Assembly (NCBI RefSeq): GCF_052113205.1 | Contig: NZ_JBFRCU010000002.1 | Coordinates: 62,001 to 126,000 of the forward strand | DNA length: 64,000 bases | Direction of reading: 5' to 3' | Source of the DNA: Inquilinus sp052113205 | GTDB lineage: Bacteria; Pseudomonadota; Alphaproteobacteria; DSM-16000; Inquilinaceae | Part shown: positions 26,517 to 35,127 of the stretch, piece by piece | Layout of the letters: each line of letters starts with the position of its first letter | How positions within the stretch are numbered: the stretch's first letter is position 1 | The notes under the pieces: generated by a model | The model's input: only the letters and a program-made list of their open reading frames with translations | What the model was told of the DNA's origin: nothing | Database searches by the model: none | Translations under genes and position numbers: made by a program

Positions 26517-27539
26517 TCAGGCCCTGCGACGGCGGCGCTGGCGATACTGGTCCGCGGCCACGGCGGCGATGATGATGCCGCCCTTCACGATGTCCTGGTA
26601 GTAGGCGTCGATGCCGAGAAAGGTGAAGCCGCTGGTCATCACCCCCAGGATCACCGTGCCGATCACGGTGCCGGTGATGCGACCGACGCCGCCGGCCAGG
26701 CTGGTGCCGCCGATCACCGCCGCGGCGATGGCGTCGAGCTCGTAGCCGGTGCCCATATTGGCCTGGCCGCTGCCGTTGCGCGCCGCCATGACAATGCCGC
26801 CCAGACCGGCCAGCAGGCCGGCGATGGTGTAGACGAGCATCAGATGCCGGCCGACATCGATGCCGGAGACCCGAGCCGCCTGCGGGTTGGCGCCGATGGC
26901 GTAGGTGAACTTGCCGTAGCGGGTGTAGCGCAGCGCCACGTGGAAGATCAGCGCCACGACCAGGAACAGGATCACCGGCCGGCTGCCCTGGCCGATCCAG
27001 GTGAAGGCCGGCAGCAGGCCGGAGACCGGGGCGCCGTCGGTATAGGCACGGGCGGCGCCGCGGGCCGCCACCATCATGCCGAGCGTGGCGATGAAGGGCG
27101 GGATGCCGGTCTTGGCGATCAGCGCGCCGTTGACCAGCCCGGCCGCGCCGCCGACCAGCAGGCCCACCGCCAACGGCACCACCACCGGCATGTCGGTCAG
27201 GGCCGGGAAGATGACGCGGCTGAAGCTCGAACCCTGGGCGAAGGTCGCCGACACCATGGCGGCCAGCGCCAGCACCGAGCCGGGCGACAGGTCGACGCCG
27301 GAGGTGATGATCACCTGGGTCGCGCCGACCGCCAGCAGCCCGACGATCGAGACCTGCAGCACGATGATCAGCAGGCGCTGCGGGTTGACCAGGAAGGACT
27401 GGCCGCGGACGTACCAGCCGAGCGCCTCGAACAGCACGCAGATGCCCACCAGGACCAGGAAGATGCTGGCCTCAACCGGCATGCGGAACCGGCGGCGGCT
27501 GGGCTCGATCTGGGGTGTGGAGACCTGGGTCGCGCTCAT
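26517..27539 (-). CDS. Cyclitol/sugar ABC transporter permease (CUT2, RbsC-like)
   Basis: The 340-aa inner-membrane protein has about ten transmembrane helices and CUT2 permease landmarks: TQVIITSGVDLSPGSVLAL in the N-terminal half and IGANPQAARVSGIDVGRH in the coupling loop. The ATG at 27539 follows GGGGAGGACAGG. A longer open frame upstream is not coding in this frame, since it overlaps the ATPase gene. It pairs with the double ATPase (27596-29125) and the MocB-like binding protein (29186-30100), all in one operon under the operator at 30189-30203. The Arg-rich C-terminus (RQRRRRRA) is cytoplasmic. Confidence 0.9.
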   Translation of the reverse strand: MSATQVSTPQIEPSRRRFRMPVEASIFLVLVGICVLFEALGWYVRGQSFLVNPQRLLIIVLQVSIVGLLAVGATQVIITSGVDLSPGSVLALAAMVSATFAQGSSFSRVIFPALTDMPVVVPLAVGLLVGGAAGLVNGALIAKTGIPPFIATLGMMVAARGAARAYTDGAPVSGLLPAFTWIGQGSRPVILFLVVALIFHVALRYTRYGKFTYAIGANPQAARVSGIDVGRHLMLVYTIAGLLAGLGGIVMAARNGSGQANMGTGYELDAIAAAVIGGTSLAGGVGRITGTVIGTVILGVMTSGFTFLGIDAYYQDIVKGGIIIAAVAADQYRQRRRRRA

Positions 27540-27595
27540 CCTGTCCTCCCCGGCCGGCGCCCGGCCGGCTCTCGTTTGTCTCGCGGGCGGCGGCC

Positions 27596-29125
27596 TCAGT
27601 GCGAGGCCAGCCGCATGATGCTCACCTGGTCGGCCTCGCTGCGGTCGAGAATGCCGGTAACCCGGCCCTGGTGCATGACCATGATCCGGTCGCTCATGCC
27701 GAGGATCTCCGGCAGCTCGGACGAGATCATCAGCACTGCGACGCCCTCCTGCGCCAGGGCCGAGATCAGCCGGTAGATCTCCGCCTTGGCGCCGACATCG
27801 ATGCCGCGCGTCGGCTCGTCCAGGATCAGGATGCGCGGCTTGGTCAGGAGCCAGCGGGCGATCAGCACCTTCTGCTGGTTGCCGCCGGACAGGTTCAGCG
27901 CCGGCTCCTGCAGATCCGGCGTCTTGATCCGGAGCGTGGTGCGCCAGGCCTGGCAGGCCTGGGCGATCGCGCCTTGGGCGACGAAGCCGGCCTTGACGTA
28001 GCGGTCGCGCAGCACCGCCATCTGCATGTTCTCGAGCACCGGCAGGGCCAGGAACAGCCCGCTCTCCTTGCGGTCCTCGGTCAGGAAGGCCATGCCCGCG
28101 GCCATCGCCTGGGCCGGCGACCCGATCCGCACCGCCTCGCCCCGGATCCGGATGGTGCCGGCGTTGGCCGGGGTGACGCCGAACAGCGCCTCGGCCACAT
28201 TGGTGCGGCCGGAGCCGACCAGGCCGGCGACGCCGAGGATCTCGCCGGCCCGCAGCTCGAAGCCGATATCGGCGAAGACGCCGTCGAGGCCGAGGCCTTC
28301 GACTGAGAGCACGGGGGCGCCGATCTCGGCCTGCAGCTTCGGATACATCTGGCCGAGCTCGCGCCCCACCATCATCCGGATGATGGCTTCGCGGTCGAGC
28401 TCGGCGGCGGGGCCGGAGCCGATGAAGCGGCCGTCGCGGAACACCGAGACCTCGTCGGCGACCGCCGCCAGCTCGCTCATCTTGTGGGTGATGTAGACGA
28501 TGCCTTTGCCGGCCGCCTTCAGCGTGCGGATGATGGCGAACAGGTGGTCGACCTCGCGCTCGGTCAGGGCCGAGGTCGGCTCGTCCATGATCAGGACGTC
28601 GGAGTTGTAGGACACGGCCTTGGCGATCTCGACCATCTGCCGGCTGGCGATGGTCAGGCTGCGCACCTCCGCCTCCGGGTCGATGTCGATGGCGAGCTGG
28701 GCGAACAGCGCCGCCGTGCGCCGCCGCATCGCGCCGTGGTCGATCAGGCCGAAGCGGTTCTTCGGCTCGCGCCGGATCCAGATGTTCTCCGCCACCGTCA
28801 TGAACGGCATCAGGTTCAGCTCCTGATGGATCATGGCGATGCCGGCCTCCAGCGCCGCCAGCGGCGTCGGCAGCACGACCGGCCGGCCCTTGAGCCGGAT
28901 CTCGCCGGCATCCGGCGCGTAGATGCCGGCGATGATCTTCATCAGCGTCGACTTGCCGGCGCCGTTCTCGCCCATCAGCGCGTGCACGGTGCCGGGGCGC
29001 AGCCGGAACGACACGTCGTCGAGGGCGACGACGCCCGGGAACGCCTTGCGCACATTCGCCACCTCCAGCAGGCAGTCGGCGGGCGAAGGGTCGGGCCGGC
29101 GCAGGGCGGTGACGGCGGCAGTCAT
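27596..29125 (-). CDS. Cyclitol/sugar ABC transporter ATPase with two ATP-binding domains (RbsA/MglA-like)
   Basis: The 509-aa protein consists of two fused ABC domains. The first has GENGAGKST (about 53-61), LTIASRQ in the signature position, and DVLIMDEPTSALT. The second has a degenerate Walker A (GLVGSGRTN), LSGGNQQ and RILILDEPTRGID. This is the standard CUT2 (RbsA/XylG/IatB-type) arrangement, in which only one site is fully canonical. It energises the permease at 26517-27539. The gap between the ATPase and binding-protein genes is 60 bp. The pairing with a MocB-like binding protein points to inositol or rhizopine as cargo. Confidence 0.9.
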   Translation of the reverse strand: MTAAVTALRRPDPSPADCLLEVANVRKAFPGVVALDDVSFRLRPGTVHALMGENGAGKSTLMKIIAGIYAPDAGEIRLKGRPVVLPTPLAALEAGIAMIHQELNLMPFMTVAENIWIRREPKNRFGLIDHGAMRRRTAALFAQLAIDIDPEAEVRSLTIASRQMVEIAKAVSYNSDVLIMDEPTSALTEREVDHLFAIIRTLKAAGKGIVYITHKMSELAAVADEVSVFRDGRFIGSGPAAELDREAIIRMMVGRELGQMYPKLQAEIGAPVLSVEGLGLDGVFADIGFELRAGEILGVAGLVGSGRTNVAEALFGVTPANAGTIRIRGEAVRIGSPAQAMAAGMAFLTEDRKESGLFLALPVLENMQMAVLRDRYVKAGFVAQGAIAQACQAWRTTLRIKTPDLQEPALNLSGGNQQKVLIARWLLTKPRILILDEPTRGIDVGAKAEIYRLISALAQEGVAVLMISSELPEILGMSDRIMVMHQGRVTGILDRSEADQVSIMRLASH

Positions 29126-29185
29126 GGCGGACGCCTTTCCCCCGGGGGCGCGGGCGCCCCCGGACCTCGGTCGAGGATCGCGGAT

Positions 29186-30100
29186 TTACTGCGAGAACTT
29201 CTTCATGGTGTCCGGCGTCACCAGCTCGAACGGGATCCACTGCCAGGAATCCATCTTCTCGCCCGCCGCCAGCTTCAGCGCCGCCTCGACCGCGCCACGG
29301 CCCTGGCCGCGGGCGTTCTGGAACACGGTGACGTCGAGATTGCCCTTCTCCATCTCGGCCAGCGCGTCCGGCGTCGCGTCGACACCGCCGATCAGATAGG
29401 GCTTCGGATCCTTGCCGGCCTGCTGCATGGCCAGGATGGCGCCGACCGCCATCTCGTCATTGTTGGCGGCGACGATGGTGAAGTCGGTGCCCGCGGTCAG
29501 CCAGTTGGTCATCAGGTCGATGGCCTCGTTGCGCTGGAAGTTCGCGGTCTGCTTCTCGATGATCTTCATGTCGGGATATTTGGCGACGACGTCCTCGACA
29601 TCCTTGGTGCGCAGCTGCGCCGCATTGGTCGCCAGCTCGCCGACCATGACCACGACATTGCCCTTGTGCCCGGCCAGCCGCGCCAGCTCCTCCATCTCCA
29701 GCGTGCCGGACTGAAGCTCGTCCGAGCCGACGAAGACCACCCCGGCGGGCAGGGTGTCGCCGGCCGGCTTGCGGTTGACGAAGACCAGCGGGATCTTGGC
29801 CTCCACCGTCAGCTGCGACATCTGCGGCGTCGCCGAGGTGTCGACCGGGTTGACGATGATGGCGTCGACGCCGGAGGCGATGAAGTTCTGGATCTGGCTG
29901 GTCTGGTTGCCGATGTCGCCCTTGGCGTCCTCGAACTGGATCTCGGCGCCCTTCGCCTTGGCCTCCTCGGTCATCGCGTTGCGCAGGATGGTCAGGAAGT
30001 TGTCGTCGAAATGGGCCATCGACACGCCGATCTTGGTCGCGGCCTCAGCGGGCAGCGACAGCAGAGCGGCGGCGGCGAAGGCGATCAGGGTTCTCTTCAT
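29186..30100 (-). CDS. Rhizopine/inositol-type ABC substrate-binding protein (MocB-like)
   Basis: The 304-aa lipid-free periplasmic protein starts with a Sec signal (MKRTLIAFAAAALLSLPAEA) and has the pattern I know from rhizopine- and inositol-binding proteins: GVSMAHFDDNFLTILRN, FIASGVDAIIVNPVDTSAT, FVNRKPAGDTLP, AANNDEMAVGAI and GGVDATPDALAEM. It should deliver a cyclitol such as scyllo-inosamine, a rhizopine or myo-inositol to the importer. The ATG at 30100 follows GGGAGGACGCC; an ATG five codons earlier overlaps that ribosome-binding site. The gene heads the importer operon and has a palindromic operator about 90 bp upstream, identical in half-site to the one in front of mocD. Confidence 0.87.
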   Translation of the reverse strand: MKRTLIAFAAAALLSLPAEAATKIGVSMAHFDDNFLTILRNAMTEEAKAKGAEIQFEDAKGDIGNQTSQIQNFIASGVDAIIVNPVDTSATPQMSQLTVEAKIPLVFVNRKPAGDTLPAGVVFVGSDELQSGTLEMEELARLAGHKGNVVVMVGELATNAAQLRTKDVEDVVAKYPDMKIIEKQTANFQRNEAIDLMTNWLTAGTDFTIVAANNDEMAVGAILAMQQAGKDPKPYLIGGVDATPDALAEMEKGNLDVTVFQNARGQGRGAVEAALKLAAGEKMDSWQWIPFELVTPDTMKKFSQ

Positions 30101-30188
30101 CAGGCGTCCTCCCATGGTTCGTCCGGTTCGTGCCGGGTTCTGTGTCCGGTGACGCTAGACCGCGCCGCCGGACAGCTCAATCAGCCCA

Positions 30189-30203
30189 TGATAGAATCTA
30201 TCA
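30189..30203. promoter_or_regulatory. LacI-type operator of the MocB-importer operon
   Basis: TGATAGAATCTATCA is a perfect inverted repeat around a single central base. The same half-sites occur at 35032-35046 in front of mocD and the LacI gene at 33946-34977. A further partial site, TGAGAGA-TC-TCTATCA, lies at 30232-30247. The distance to the MocB-like start (about 90 bp) suits repression. Confidence 0.75.
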
Positions 30204-30258
30204 AATTCCCTCACAGACTCGCGGATTTCACTGAGAGATCTCTATCATTCGGAGGCTT

Positions 30259-31080
30259 TCACGCCAGCGCCGCGGCCAGATGGTCGATGCTGGCCCGCAG
30301 CGCGCCGGCGATGTCGGGATCGGCATGGACGCCGGCGGCGAAGGGCTCGAAGGAGACGGGGCCGCGATAGCCGCCGGCACGCAGTGCCCGGATCTGGCCC
30401 AGATTGCCGATCAGGTCGGCCGGGCCGACCAGCACGCGATGCGCGTCGCGCAACGCCGCCAGCGGCACCGCGCGGTCCTCCACCCCCGAGATGTGGACCA
30501 GCCCGGTGCGTTCGGGAAACAGGTCCGGCTCTCCCGCCAGGTGATGGTGAAAGGTGTCGTGCACCAGCCGGAACCGGTCGCCGAGGCCGAGTTCGTCGAT
30601 TGCCGCCACGGCCTCGCGCTTGGAGCGGAGCGAACAGATCTCGAAGCCGAGCGGCTCGACCAGGCCGAGGATGCCGGCCCCGGCCAGGATCGGCGCCAGG
30701 CCCGACAGGGCCCGGCGCAGCCCGGCGCGGCGCTCCTCCGGCGGCGTCTGCCAGCCGGCATCGTTGACCGGCACCAGCACCAGCGCCCGGGCGCCGCAGC
30801 GTCCGGCATAGTCGGCGAGCGCCCGCGCCTCCTCGGCCCGCGCCTCGGTCCAGTCGTTGAAGCGCTGCAGCGCGTTGATCGACAGGATGGTCAGGTCGCA
30901 TTGCGCCGCCAGCCGCGCCACCGCCTCCGCCGCCAGGCCGCCGGCGACCATGCCGTCGCCGAGATCGTTGCGGATCTCGACGCCGCGGCAGCCGAGGCCG
31001 GCGGCGAGGTCGAAGAACCGCGGCACATCCAGGGCCGGCGCCACCATGTGGTTCAGCGCCACGACGACATCCGTTTCCAT
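30259..31080 (-). CDS. TIM-barrel isomerase/epimerase, IolI/MocC-like (probable inosose-processing enzyme)
   Basis: The 273-aa protein is a xylose-isomerase-like TIM barrel. Features such as LGCRGVEIRNDLGDG, GLVEPLGFEICSLRS, FRLVHDTFHHHLAG, LVHISGVEDRAVP and YRGPVSFEPFA match metal-dependent 2-keto-myo-inositol isomerases (IolI), and MocC-type proteins have a similar fold. The Glu and His residues in EPLGFE, HDTFHH and FEPF are likely metal ligands. I chose the ATG at 31080; an ATG at 31107 would fall inside the operator at 31094-31110. It lies upstream of and parallel to the MocB operon, and divergent from the LacI gene at 31268. Conversion of an inosose in cyclitol breakdown is the best guess. 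Confidence 0.75.
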   Translation of the reverse strand: METDVVVALNHMVAPALDVPRFFDLAAGLGCRGVEIRNDLGDGMVAGGLAAEAVARLAAQCDLTILSINALQRFNDWTEARAEEARALADYAGRCGARALVLVPVNDAGWQTPPEERRAGLRRALSGLAPILAGAGILGLVEPLGFEICSLRSKREAVAAIDELGLGDRFRLVHDTFHHHLAGEPDLFPERTGLVHISGVEDRAVPLAALRDAHRVLVGPADLIGNLGQIRALRAGGYRGPVSFEPFAAGVHADPDIAGALRASIDHLAAALA

Positions 31081-31093
31081 CCCGTCACCACTT

Positions 31094-31110
31094 TGATTGT
31101 TTAACAATCA
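31094..31110. promoter_or_regulatory. LacI-type operator (17-bp palindrome) of the IolI/MocC-like gene and its regulator
   Basis: TGATTGTTTAACAATCA is a perfect inverted repeat around one central T. It lies directly before the TIM-barrel start and in the 187-bp divergent gap to the LacI gene. A weaker related sequence, TGATTGAAAATCTGTCA, occurs about 40 bp further right. Confidence 0.72.
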
Positions 31111-31267
31111 GATTGCTTCGTTTCGATGCTGATGATGGAAGCCATATGATTGAAAATCTGTCAACGGCAATTGCACATGCCAGCCGAACAGGGCCTCCCC
31201 GGTTCAGTTTGACCTTGCAGGCGCAAATCCGTATTGATGCTTAAGCCATCAAACGAGAGGGGATTGG

Positions 31268-32275
31268 ATGCGGCGCGGCAGCTGGCAGGGCCCCACCATC
31301 GCCGAGATCGCGGCAGAGGCCGGCGTGTCGACCGCGACGGTCGACCGCGTGGTCAACGGCCGCGGCGGCGTGGCCGCGGACAAGGCGCAGGCGGTGCTGG
31401 CCGCGCTGGAGCGGCGGCAGGGCCCGTCCGTCGCGGCCGCGGCGCCGTCGATCCGGCTGGGCTTCGCCTGCGATTCGGGCCAGACCTTCACCGCCACCCT
31501 GGTCCAGGCGCTGGAGCGGGTCGCGGCGGAGGATCCGGGGCTGGGCCTGGAGATTTTCACCCAGCCGACGGCCGAGGTCGACCCGCCGGACTTCGCCGAG
31601 CACCTCTCGGCGATGCTGTCGCGCTGCGACGGGCTGCTGCTGGTGGCGCGCGAGCATTTCGCCATCAACCGGGCGGTCCAGGCCGCGGACGGCAAGCCAG
31701 TGGTCTGCCTGACCACGGACCTGCCCGGATCCGGCCGCATCGCCTATGTCGGCATGGACCAGGAGCGGGCGGGGTCGACCGCCGCCTGGCTGATGGGCCG
31801 GCTGACCGGCGGGCGCCCGGGGCGGATCGTGCTGGTCGCCAGCGCGCCCTATCGCTGCCAGGAGGAGCGCGAGATCGGCTTCCGCCGCGTGCTGCGTACC
31901 GAATTCCCGACCCTGTCGGTCGAGGAAAGCATCAATTCCAGCGACGATCCCGATTTCGCCTACGCCACCATGCGCGAGATCCTGGCGGCGGGGCCGGCGC
32001 CGCTCGGCGTCTACAACACCGCCGGCGGCAATGTCGGCATCGCCCGGGCGATCGCCGAGGCCGGGATGACCGGCAGCACGGCCTTCATCGGCCATGAGCT
32101 GAACGAGAACTCCGCCCGGCTGCTGGAGGAGGGCGGCATGGATGCCGTGCTGAGCCACGACGTGGCGGCCGAGCTGCGCCAGGCGGTCGCGATCATCCGC
32201 GGCCGGCTCGCCGGCGTTCCGCTGCCGGAAGAGGCGCCGGCCCGGCCGCTGATCGTGACCAAGTACAACCGGTAG
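31268..32275 (+). CDS. LacI-family transcriptional regulator (cyclitol locus, first)
   Basis: The 335-aa protein has an HTH (TIAEIAAEAGVSTATVDRVVNGRG) with the TVDRV recognition helix and a sugar-binding-fold effector domain containing LGVYNTAGGNVGIARAIAE and FIGHELNENSARLLEEGG. The hinge region is short: the usual AYALGY is replaced by LAALERRQGPSVAAAAP, so hinge-helix contacts may differ. GAGAGGGGATTGG precedes the ATG. The gene is divergent from the IolI/MocC-like gene, and TGATTGTTTAACAATCA lies between them. Its closest relative in the window by effector-domain motifs is the regulator at 8544. The 3' side is followed by an interrupted palindromic repeat containing an IS element. Confidence 0.85.
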   Translation: MRRGSWQGPTIAEIAAEAGVSTATVDRVVNGRGGVAADKAQAVLAALERRQGPSVAAAAPSIRLGFACDSGQTFTATLVQALERVAAEDPGLGLEIFTQPTAEVDPPDFAEHLSAMLSRCDGLLLVAREHFAINRAVQAADGKPVVCLTTDLPGSGRIAYVGMDQERAGSTAAWLMGRLTGGRPGRIVLVASAPYRCQEEREIGFRRVLRTEFPTLSVEESINSSDDPDFAYATMREILAAGPAPLGVYNTAGGNVGIARAIAEAGMTGSTAFIGHELNENSARLLEEGGMDAVLSHDVAAELRQAVAIIRGRLAGVPLPEEAPARPLIVTKYNR

Positions 32276-32308
32276 GCGCGGGCGGGCTGCCACTCCCCTC
32301 CTTTCGTC

Positions 32309-32339
32309 ATCCCCGCTTTCGCGCTAGGGGATGTACATA
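32309..32339 (+). repeat. Left inverted repeat around the IS4-type element
   Basis: These 31 bases are the exact inverse of 33822-33852. The inner part, starting CTAGGGGATGTACATA, is probably the element's own terminal repeat. The outer ATCCCCGCTTTCGCG is probably half of a pre-existing palindromic target, because the DNA outside on the right continues with related hairpins. Confidence 0.8.
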
Positions 32340-33837
32340 AGTGCCATGTCTGTTTGCGGTGCGTCGCGTTGACTCAGGCGCACGGACGGGGTGGCGCCGG
32401 GACTGGCGCTCATGATTCCTATATTCGCACGCTCGACGACGGGAGTGCGGCATGGAAACGGTCTTGGGTCGGTTTGGGGATCATCGCCTCGATAAAGGGG
32501 GGCGCTGCTCCTCGAACGCATGGTGCAATTGGGCACGAGTTGCCTGCGTCGTCTGTCCCAGGGCAACAAGACGGTCGAGATCCGCTTCGGCCGGCTGCTG
32601 CGTCATCCGAAGGTAACGGTGGAGCGCCTTGTTGCCGGTTGGAGCGAGGGCACGGCAGCGGCGGTTGCGGGTCGGCATGTCCTGGCGATCCAGGACACGA
32701 GCGAGCTGAACTTCCGGACCAGCAAAGGCCGCGACCGCGGGCTGGGCGCGATCGGCAAAGGGGTCGGCCGGGGCCTGCTGCTGCACCCGATGATCGCGCT
32801 CGATGCCGGGACCGGCGCGTGTCTCGGCCTGGTCGGCGGCAGCCTGTGGAGCCGCGAGCCGCCACAGCCGGGTGCTTCGGCTCCGAAGAAGAACAATGCC
32901 CGCCGGCCGTTGGCAGAGAAGGAGTCGCGGCACTGGGTCGAGACCGCTCAAGCGGCCAAGACGGTGCTGTCCTCGGCCACGACCGTGACCATGATCGCCG
33001 ATCGCGAGGCCGACCTCTACCCGCTCTGGGCGTCGATCCCCGAGGCCCACATCCATGTGCTCGGCCGGATCTTCCATGACCGCAAACTGCCGGGCGGGGG
33101 CTCGCTTTATACCGTCTCGGCCCCCTGGCCGGTCCTGGGACGGCGCACCATCGCCATTCGCGAGCGGCCCGATCGGCCCGCCCGTGTGGCCGAACTCGAA
33201 GTGCGGGCAGGCACGATCACCATCCCCCGCCCACAGGAACCCCGCACGTCCACGCTCCCCAAGCAGGTGACCCTGACCTTGCTCGAAGTGAGCGAGCCGG
33301 CGGCGCCCGCCGGCGCCGAGCCCCTGCTCTGGCGCCTGCTGACCAGCCATGCCGCCCCCGATGCCGATGCCGCCTGGCAGATCGTCGACTGGTACCGCGC
33401 CCGCTGGACCATCGAGCAGTTCTTCCGCATCCTCAAGCAGCAAGGGCCTCCGCGTCGAGGACAGCCAACTCGAAACCGCCGACCGGCTCCTCAAGCTGGC
33501 CGCCATCGCCACCCGCGCCGCCCTCGTCACCCTGCAACTCACCCAGGCCCGCGACGGTCAGGACTGCTTGGACAGCGCCCTCGTCTTCTCACCCGCCGAA
33601 CTCGACACTCTCGAAGCCGTCAATTGATCTTACGCAAGATCAAGCCCGACCCGTCCCAACCCATATCGAAGCCGCAGTCTGCCATGGGCCGCTTGGGTCA
33701 TCGCCCGCCTCGGTGGCTGGGACGGCTCTCGCACCAAAACCGCCAAACCGCCCGGTCCCATCACCTTCAAGCATGGCCTCGACATCCTCAAAACCATGGC
33801 CGCTGGCTGGGCTCTCCGCGATATGTACATCCCCTAG
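32324..33837 (+). mobile_element. Decayed IS4-family insertion sequence, about 1.5 kb
   Basis: The element runs from CTAGGGGATGTACATA to its inverse TATGTACATCCCCTAG and carries one disrupted transposase reading the same way. It sits between the convergent LacI genes ending at 32275 and 33946, inside a palindromic intergenic repeat whose halves flank it (CGTCATCCC at 32305-32313, GGGATGACG at 33915-33923). CGCG is present directly on both sides, but because the target is itself palindromic the true target duplication cannot be fixed. The right terminal repeat overlaps the transposase stop codon. Confidence 0.8.
32452..33837 (+). pseudogene. IS4-family (Tn5/IS50-like) transposase, inactivated
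   Basis: Homology spans three frames. It begins METVLGRFGDHRLDK at 32452. A slip in the A/G-run at about 32494-32502 moves it to the frame with LLERMVQLGTSCLRR, LAIQDTSELNF (first Asp), TMIADREADLYPLW (second Asp) and WTIEQFFRILKQQG (third catalytic residue, Glu). One extra G in GGG at 33444-33446 shifts it again to LRVEDSQLETADRLLKLAAIA, an in-frame TGA at 33625-33627 interrupts that frame, and it finally ends WAAWVIARLGGWDGS...RDMYIP at a TAG inside the right repeat. The DDE residues and the YREK-like segment place it in IS4. With at least three lesions it cannot be functional as read. Confidence 0.82.
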
Positions 33838-33852
33838 CGCGAAAGCGGGGAT
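33822..33852 (-). repeat. Right inverted repeat around the IS4-type element
   Basis: Exact inverse of 32309-32339. Immediately to its right a further hairpin is visible: GGGATCTC pairing with GAGATCCC within about 33848-33879. This supports insertion into a multi-hairpin intergenic repeat. Confidence 0.8.
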
Positions 33853-33945
33853 CTCTGCGGAACTGGGACGAGATCCCATGTCTGCGCCGCAGCACTTCGT
33901 GCCGCGTCGCGCACGGGATGACGATTCCTTTGGGTGGCTCTTGGC

Positions 33946-34977
33946 CTAGATATTCTCCGACACATACAGCTCGAACGGCACCAGGATCTGGCCCGGCGGC
34001 TCGGGGGCGGGTGCCTCCATCGCGCGCACCATCGCGTCCACCGCCCGCGCGGCGAGGAGTGGGGTCGGGGTCGAGATCACCGCGGTCAGCACGCCGTCGA
34101 TCAGGGCGGCGCGGGTCTTGGCCGTCAGCTCGTTGCACACGATCGCCACCGGCGCATGGGCCGTCTCCTGCCGCGCCGCGTCGATCACGCCCTCGGTGCC
34201 GCCGCCGCAGATGTAGAGACCGACCAGGTCGGGGTTCCCGGCCATCAGGTCGTGCGTCGCCTCGCGCGCGATCCGCGCATCTTCGAGGTTGATCAGCGGC
34301 TCCAGCAGCCGGAACTCCGGCGCATGTTCGCGGAAATAGGAGCGGAACGAGATCTCCGCCGTCTCCTGGCACAAATAGCGGTGGCTGCCGACGATGATGC
34401 CGACCTTGCCGGGCGCCCGCGCCGTCTTCGCCACCATCCAGGCGGCGGTGCGGCCCTCCTTCCGGTTGTCGCGGCCGATATAGCCGGCCCGGTCCTCGGC
34501 CATCAGGTCGGTCACGATGGCGAAGACCGGAACGCCGTCGCGCCGCAGATCGGCGATCGCCTCCGACACATGCGGATGGTCGACCGAGACCACGGCCAGC
34601 GCGTCCACCCGGGCCCCGACCCGGCGCAGCGCCTCGACGATGGTCGCCGGCGACAGCTCCTCCATGAACTCGACCACGGCTCGGCCGCGCACCGCGGTAC
34701 AGGCGGCGGTGGCGGCCTGAAGGTCGGCGGCGAGCTGCTGGTAGAACGGAACCTGCCGTTTCTGCAGCAGGAAGCCGAAGGTGCGGACCGGCAGCTCGCC
34801 CCGCAGCCGCTGCTGCAGCAGCGTGGTGGCGTGGTAGCCGATCGCCTCGGCGGCCCGTAGCACCCGCTCGGCCGTGCCCTCGCGCACCGGGTGGCGCTGG
34901 TTCAGCACCCGGTCGACGGTGGCGACGCTGACGCCGGCCGCCGCGGCCAGGTCGGAAATGGTCGGGCGCCTGCTCAT
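33946..34977 (-). CDS. LacI-family transcriptional regulator (cyclitol locus, second; next to mocD)
   Basis: The 343-aa product has the HTH TISDLAAAAGVSVATVDRVLNQRHPV followed by a normal hinge (RAAEAIGYHATTLLQQRLRG) and an effector domain with LVGLYICGGGTEGVIDA and VCNELTAKTRAALIDG. I used the ATG at 34977 (MSRRPTISD); a GTG at 35004 would add nine residues. It is divergent from the mocD-mocE-mocF operon, and the palindrome TGATAGATTCTATCA lies between them. The same half-sites occur upstream of the MocB-importer operon 5 kb away. It is therefore the likely regulator of both operons, with rhizopine or a breakdown product as inducer. Confidence 0.86.
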   Translation of the reverse strand: MSRRPTISDLAAAAGVSVATVDRVLNQRHPVREGTAERVLRAAEAIGYHATTLLQQRLRGELPVRTFGFLLQKRQVPFYQQLAADLQAATAACTAVRGRAVVEFMEELSPATIVEALRRVGARVDALAVVSVDHPHVSEAIADLRRDGVPVFAIVTDLMAEDRAGYIGRDNRKEGRTAAWMVAKTARAPGKVGIIVGSHRYLCQETAEISFRSYFREHAPEFRLLEPLINLEDARIAREATHDLMAGNPDLVGLYICGGGTEGVIDAARQETAHAPVAIVCNELTAKTRAALIDGVLTAVISTPTPLLAARAVDAMVRAMEAPAPEPPGQILVPFELYVSENI

Positions 34978-35031
34978 CCTGCTTCCGCTGTCAGATCCGA
35001 TCACGGCAGCCTGCCACGGGATGATGGAAAA

Positions 35032-35046
35032 TGATAGATTCTATCA
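35032..35046. promoter_or_regulatory. LacI-type operator between the regulator and mocD
   Basis: TGATAGATTCTATCA is a perfect inverted repeat around a central T. It differs from the site at 30189-30203 only in the central base. It is 55 bp from the regulator start and 82 bp from mocD, so both divergent promoters can be controlled. Confidence 0.78.
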
Positions 35047-35127
35047 TCATCGCATTGAGGCCGGCGGGGCCGCGGGTTACGCTCTCTCCAGATCCGCCGC
35101 CAAGCGGAAGCGGTGCAGGAGGACGCC

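Noticed and set aside
27540..29240. N-terminal extension of the permease frame across the ABC ATPase gene
   Set aside because: The extension is out of frame with an intact double-domain ATPase and is Arg-rich; the permease has its own ATG and ribosome-binding site at 27539.
33420..33460. Programmed frameshift in the IS transposase
   Set aside because: The slip is a single extra G in a short GGG run without a slippery heptamer or obvious stimulator. A second frame change and an in-frame stop elsewhere in the same gene fit decay or sequencing error better.
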